DNA from: Chitinophagaceae bacterium
Lineage (GTDB): Bacteria; Bacteroidota; Bacteroidia; Chitinophagales; Chitinophagaceae
Direction of reading: 5' to 3'
Assembly: GCA_947489175.1 (NCBI GenBank)
Contig: CANLED010000104.1
Span: forward strand, 1 to 6,963
DNA length: 6,963 bases
Below are positions 6,101 through 6,963 of the stretch, in pieces. Position numbers and translations under genes: made by a program. The notes beneath the pieces were generated by a model. That model was given only the letters and a program-made list of their open reading frames with translations, was not told the DNA's origin and made no database searches. Numbering within the stretch: the first letter of the stretch is position 1; each line of letters begins with the position of its first letter.

Positions 6101-6963
6101 AGATGGCAGGTAAGTTCAATGGACTTGTTAATGTTGCAGAATTGGCTTTTACATTCACCTTAACCGTGAAAGCATTACCAATACAACCATTGGCAACTGG
6201 GGTAACACTATAATATGCTCGTCCAGTAGTTGTATCGCTATTGGTATTTCTAAGGGTCTGGCTAATAAAGGTCTGTAATATGTTTTGCGGAGATCCTCCG
6301 GTGATTCCATTGCTGTATGTTGGTTCTACCCATTTATACAATGATCCCGCTGGAAGATTATTCGGCATGGCTACGGTAAATGGACTACCACTGCATACAG
6401 TTGAAACCAAGGTGTCTGTAATGTAAGGTGATGCCTTCACTGTTACCACAATTGAGAATGGCTTACCAACACATTCTCCAAACCTTGGAGTTATCTTGTA
6501 AGTGGACATTACATCGATGGAGTTGGTTGTATTGGTCAACACCTGACTGAAACTGGGCACTGGTATGGTTTGATCAACACCACCAATTACTGCATTTGGA
6601 ATATTGAATACTGGTGCATCCCATGTATACGTAGTGATAAATGGCAAGGGTGATGGATTCATTGAAAATGGATTACCCGGGCAAATGGTGGTATCCTTGT
6701 TCAAAATTGTCGGCGTGGGGTTTACCGTCGCCACAAAAGTGAAGGGCTTACCCGGACAACCTTGTGCAATTGGAGTAACCGTGTAGGTGGCCTGTGAAAT
6801 ATTATTGGAAACATCCGACAAGGTTTGTGTGATGCTCTGTACAGGGGAAGTATTGGCTGAAGCACCCACTAATGCATTGGCGGGAGCAACCACCGGCAAT
6901 CCCCAGGTATATGATGTGGTAATGCCCGTCAGGTTGCTTGTGGGGGAAGTGGAAAACTGTGCC
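3153..6963 (-). CDS. Giant multi-module surface adhesin with T9SS type B sorting domain (5' partial)
   Basis: The frame is open to the right window edge, and 1269 residues are visible before TGA 3153-3155. The start, signal peptide and an unknown number of modules lie beyond the window. The TTG at 6897-6899 (residue 1 in the numbering used here) is internal: the 21 codons before it continue the same module pattern. Residues 1-817 are tandem Ig/PKD-like modules of about 88-99 residues. Each opens with C-S/P-G-x-x-F, has a central aromatic-Trp strand (TYTW, LYKW, FTW) and ends in GC...V.V.VNP.P. Next come a divergent module (818-906), an Ig-like module with VYQWYRND (940-947; 907-990), a PKD-like module with ISWKWNFNG (1022-1030; 991-1073), a linker module (1074-1156) and the sorting domain (1157-1248). 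No catalytic domain is seen. The expected role is a cell-surface adhesin or gliding/biofilm filament exported by T9SS and served by the PorP/SprF gene one base downstream. The ligand cannot be read from sequence. Confidence 0.93.
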   Translation of the reverse strand, partial: AQFSTSPTSNLTGITTSYTWGLPVVAPANALVGASANTSPVQSITQTLSDVSNNISQATYTVTPIAQGCPGKPFTFVATVNPTPTILNKDTTICPGNPFSMNPSPLPFITTYTWDAPVFNIPNAVIGGVDQTIPVPSFSQVLTNTTNSIDVMSTYKITPRFGECVGKPFSIVVTVKASPYITDTLVSTVCSGSPFTVAMPNNLPAGSLYKWVEPTYSNGITGGSPQNILQTFISQTLRNTNSDTTTGRAYYSVTPVANGCIGNAFTVKVNVKANSATLTSPLNLPAICSGTTLSYTPTSNFPGTAFIWERDGISGLQNAATSGYADINELLIDSIGDPITVNYRFSLLYNGCLNAKTQLVKVVVNPQPILTSPFKPTPICSENLFNYTPVSSTRDVSFSWSRSYVVGVTEPLTQGFNSISEKLTNTTFNTVQVPYVFTMSANGCTNQQTVYEVVNPVLTLNDQTTPVCSGTNFTINPPNSVGAVFLWSRPSLGVGLIGGTENTIIPAANVTGSLKNLTDFPSVAVYNLTPIIPGASSGGCLGNPFTLSVVVNPIPVLSSPKTLPDICSGTPFTYIPTSNTPGTIFTWTRDSIAGLSNMSSRGSFLIDETLLDSTINPIKVIYNYRTTFNGCTDSTQFVTFTVNPAPIVPDQKITICSGSQFSLPVDLEPMRTTYTWAAPTILPSGSLSSFTQKTAPQTLVYDTLNSGINSNALAVYTIIPSNPTCALKPFNVFVTVKPIAKIGDQNANSCNGQQIVFTPSAVPSNTLYKWKFNEVNPSFALGGYTSNDTTYKSSITQTLTNSGNSIVFAGYQVQTSTNGCMGLPFQLKVAVNPTPRVKITGPANICINAADTLGLSFTGTGPWSISYIDNKDGFLTQVGGFSKPNSIFVQSNLPNDSVYRMTIVNVSDAYCSSDTNSTSNGVASIVQRLNKLPLNTINAPNGTLICIGQFQPMSISPLAKVYQWYRNDTLISNANSVNFNAYVQGTYTAIVTDSLGCTNMSVNSIKMADLKTFDISFTNDPVNCINTVKQFLNYSDTSSVRNISWKWNFNGEDSSKLYNATAVFKKGGLKKITLSASVPSCTYSISKDSLIMIAEPIRAVKLETVSTNSARPIQLKARTFEGINYAYDWQPSWGLNFYRINNPVFSYNQTQSYFIKMMSPAGCITIDTVKVLVFDSALVNIFVPKSFTPNGDGVNDLLYPYIAGMKSLTFLKIFNKFGKQVYETRTTAQGWNGISFGKDQPMDAYLWIAEGIDIKGNKVQQTGSVLLIR
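3156..3431 (-). other. T9SS type B sorting domain (gliding motility-associated C-terminal, CHU_C type)
   Basis: The last 92 residues of the adhesin carry the diagnostic FVPKSFTPNGDGVNDLL (1161-1177). After this come FLKIFNKFGKQVYE (1189-1202), W1210-N1211-G1212, DAYLWIAEG (1222-1230) and a terminal GSVLLIR. This is the pattern of the TIGR04131/PF13585 type B C-terminal domain, which targets proteins to T9SS. Type B cargo such as SprB typically needs a cognate SprF-like protein, unlike type A cargo. It contains no cysteines, in contrast to the modules before it. Confidence 0.95.
4449..6962 (-). repeat. Array of Ig/PKD-like protein modules in two classes (about 8.9 visible copies)
   Basis: This is protein-level repetition inside the adhesin gene; DNA identity between copies is low by eye. 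Approximate module bounds, from N- to C-terminus of the protein, are: partial 6702-6962; then 6417-6701, 6123-6416, 5847-6122, 5583-5846, 5286-5582, 5016-5285, 4734-5015 and 4449-4733. Class A modules end in a Y.(V/I)TP...C.G.PF strand. Class B modules read CSGT.F.YTPTSN.PGT.F.W.RD, then an acidic I.E.L.DS stretch and an NGC ending. The order of the eight complete modules is A, A, B, B, A, B, A, A, and the partial first one is class A. The two most alike are both class B (5847-6122 and 5016-5285). Divergence between copies suggests old duplications under selection for fold rather than sequence. Confidence 0.85.

Noticed and set aside
6897..6899. TTG as the start of the adhesin gene
   Set aside because: The 21 in-frame codons upstream encode another module beginning (STSPTSN ... 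SYTW) with no stop. There is no signal peptide after the TTG.
4449..6962. CRISPR-like or DNA-level tandem repeat in the adhesin
   Set aside because: The periodicity of about 265-300 bases is protein-module repetition in an open reading frame. There are no short identical repeats with unique spacers.

Overview
The window looks like a piece of a Bacteroidota chromosome. It is AT-leaning and carries a type IX secretion (T9SS) 'gliding motility-associated' C-terminal sorting domain with a PorP/SprF partner, both of which are essentially confined to that phylum. The relaxed spacing with no clear Shine-Dalgarno before the PorP/SprF start fits too. I cannot assign a genus from sequence alone; a Chitinophagia- or Sphingobacteriia-like member is a guess.

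Layout: (1) 1-1602, plus strand: the 3' nine-tenths or so of aspS, bacterial-type aspartyl-tRNA synthetase, cut by the left window edge. (2) 1602-2113: a convergent intergenic stretch of about 510 bases. It starts with a 9-bp tandem repeat that runs out of the aspS stop codon. Next is a minus-strand relic of a small transposase subunit (IS3-type OrfA C-terminus), followed by AT-rich non-coding DNA with two weak hairpins. (3) 2114-3151, minus strand: a PorP/SprF-family outer-membrane protein. (4) 3153-6963, minus strand: a very large secreted, multi-domain adhesin-like protein. It is cut by the right window edge (1269 residues visible) and ends in a T9SS type B sorting domain.

The two minus-strand genes are separated by one base and are almost certainly one operon. 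By analogy with SprB/SprF of Flavobacterium johnsoniae, the PorP/SprF protein is expected to help secrete the upstream adhesin through T9SS and anchor it at the cell surface. The visible adhesin is a chain of Ig/PKD-like modules. Eight complete modules and one partial module fall into two classes, told apart by the spacing of their cysteine pair; three more divergent modules, a linker module and the sorting domain follow. aspS is a housekeeping neighbour with no evident functional link.

No RNA genes, CRISPR arrays or intact mobile elements are visible. The most interesting items are the two-class module grammar of the adhesin, the repeat array apparently derived from the aspS 3' end, and the transposase relic beside it.
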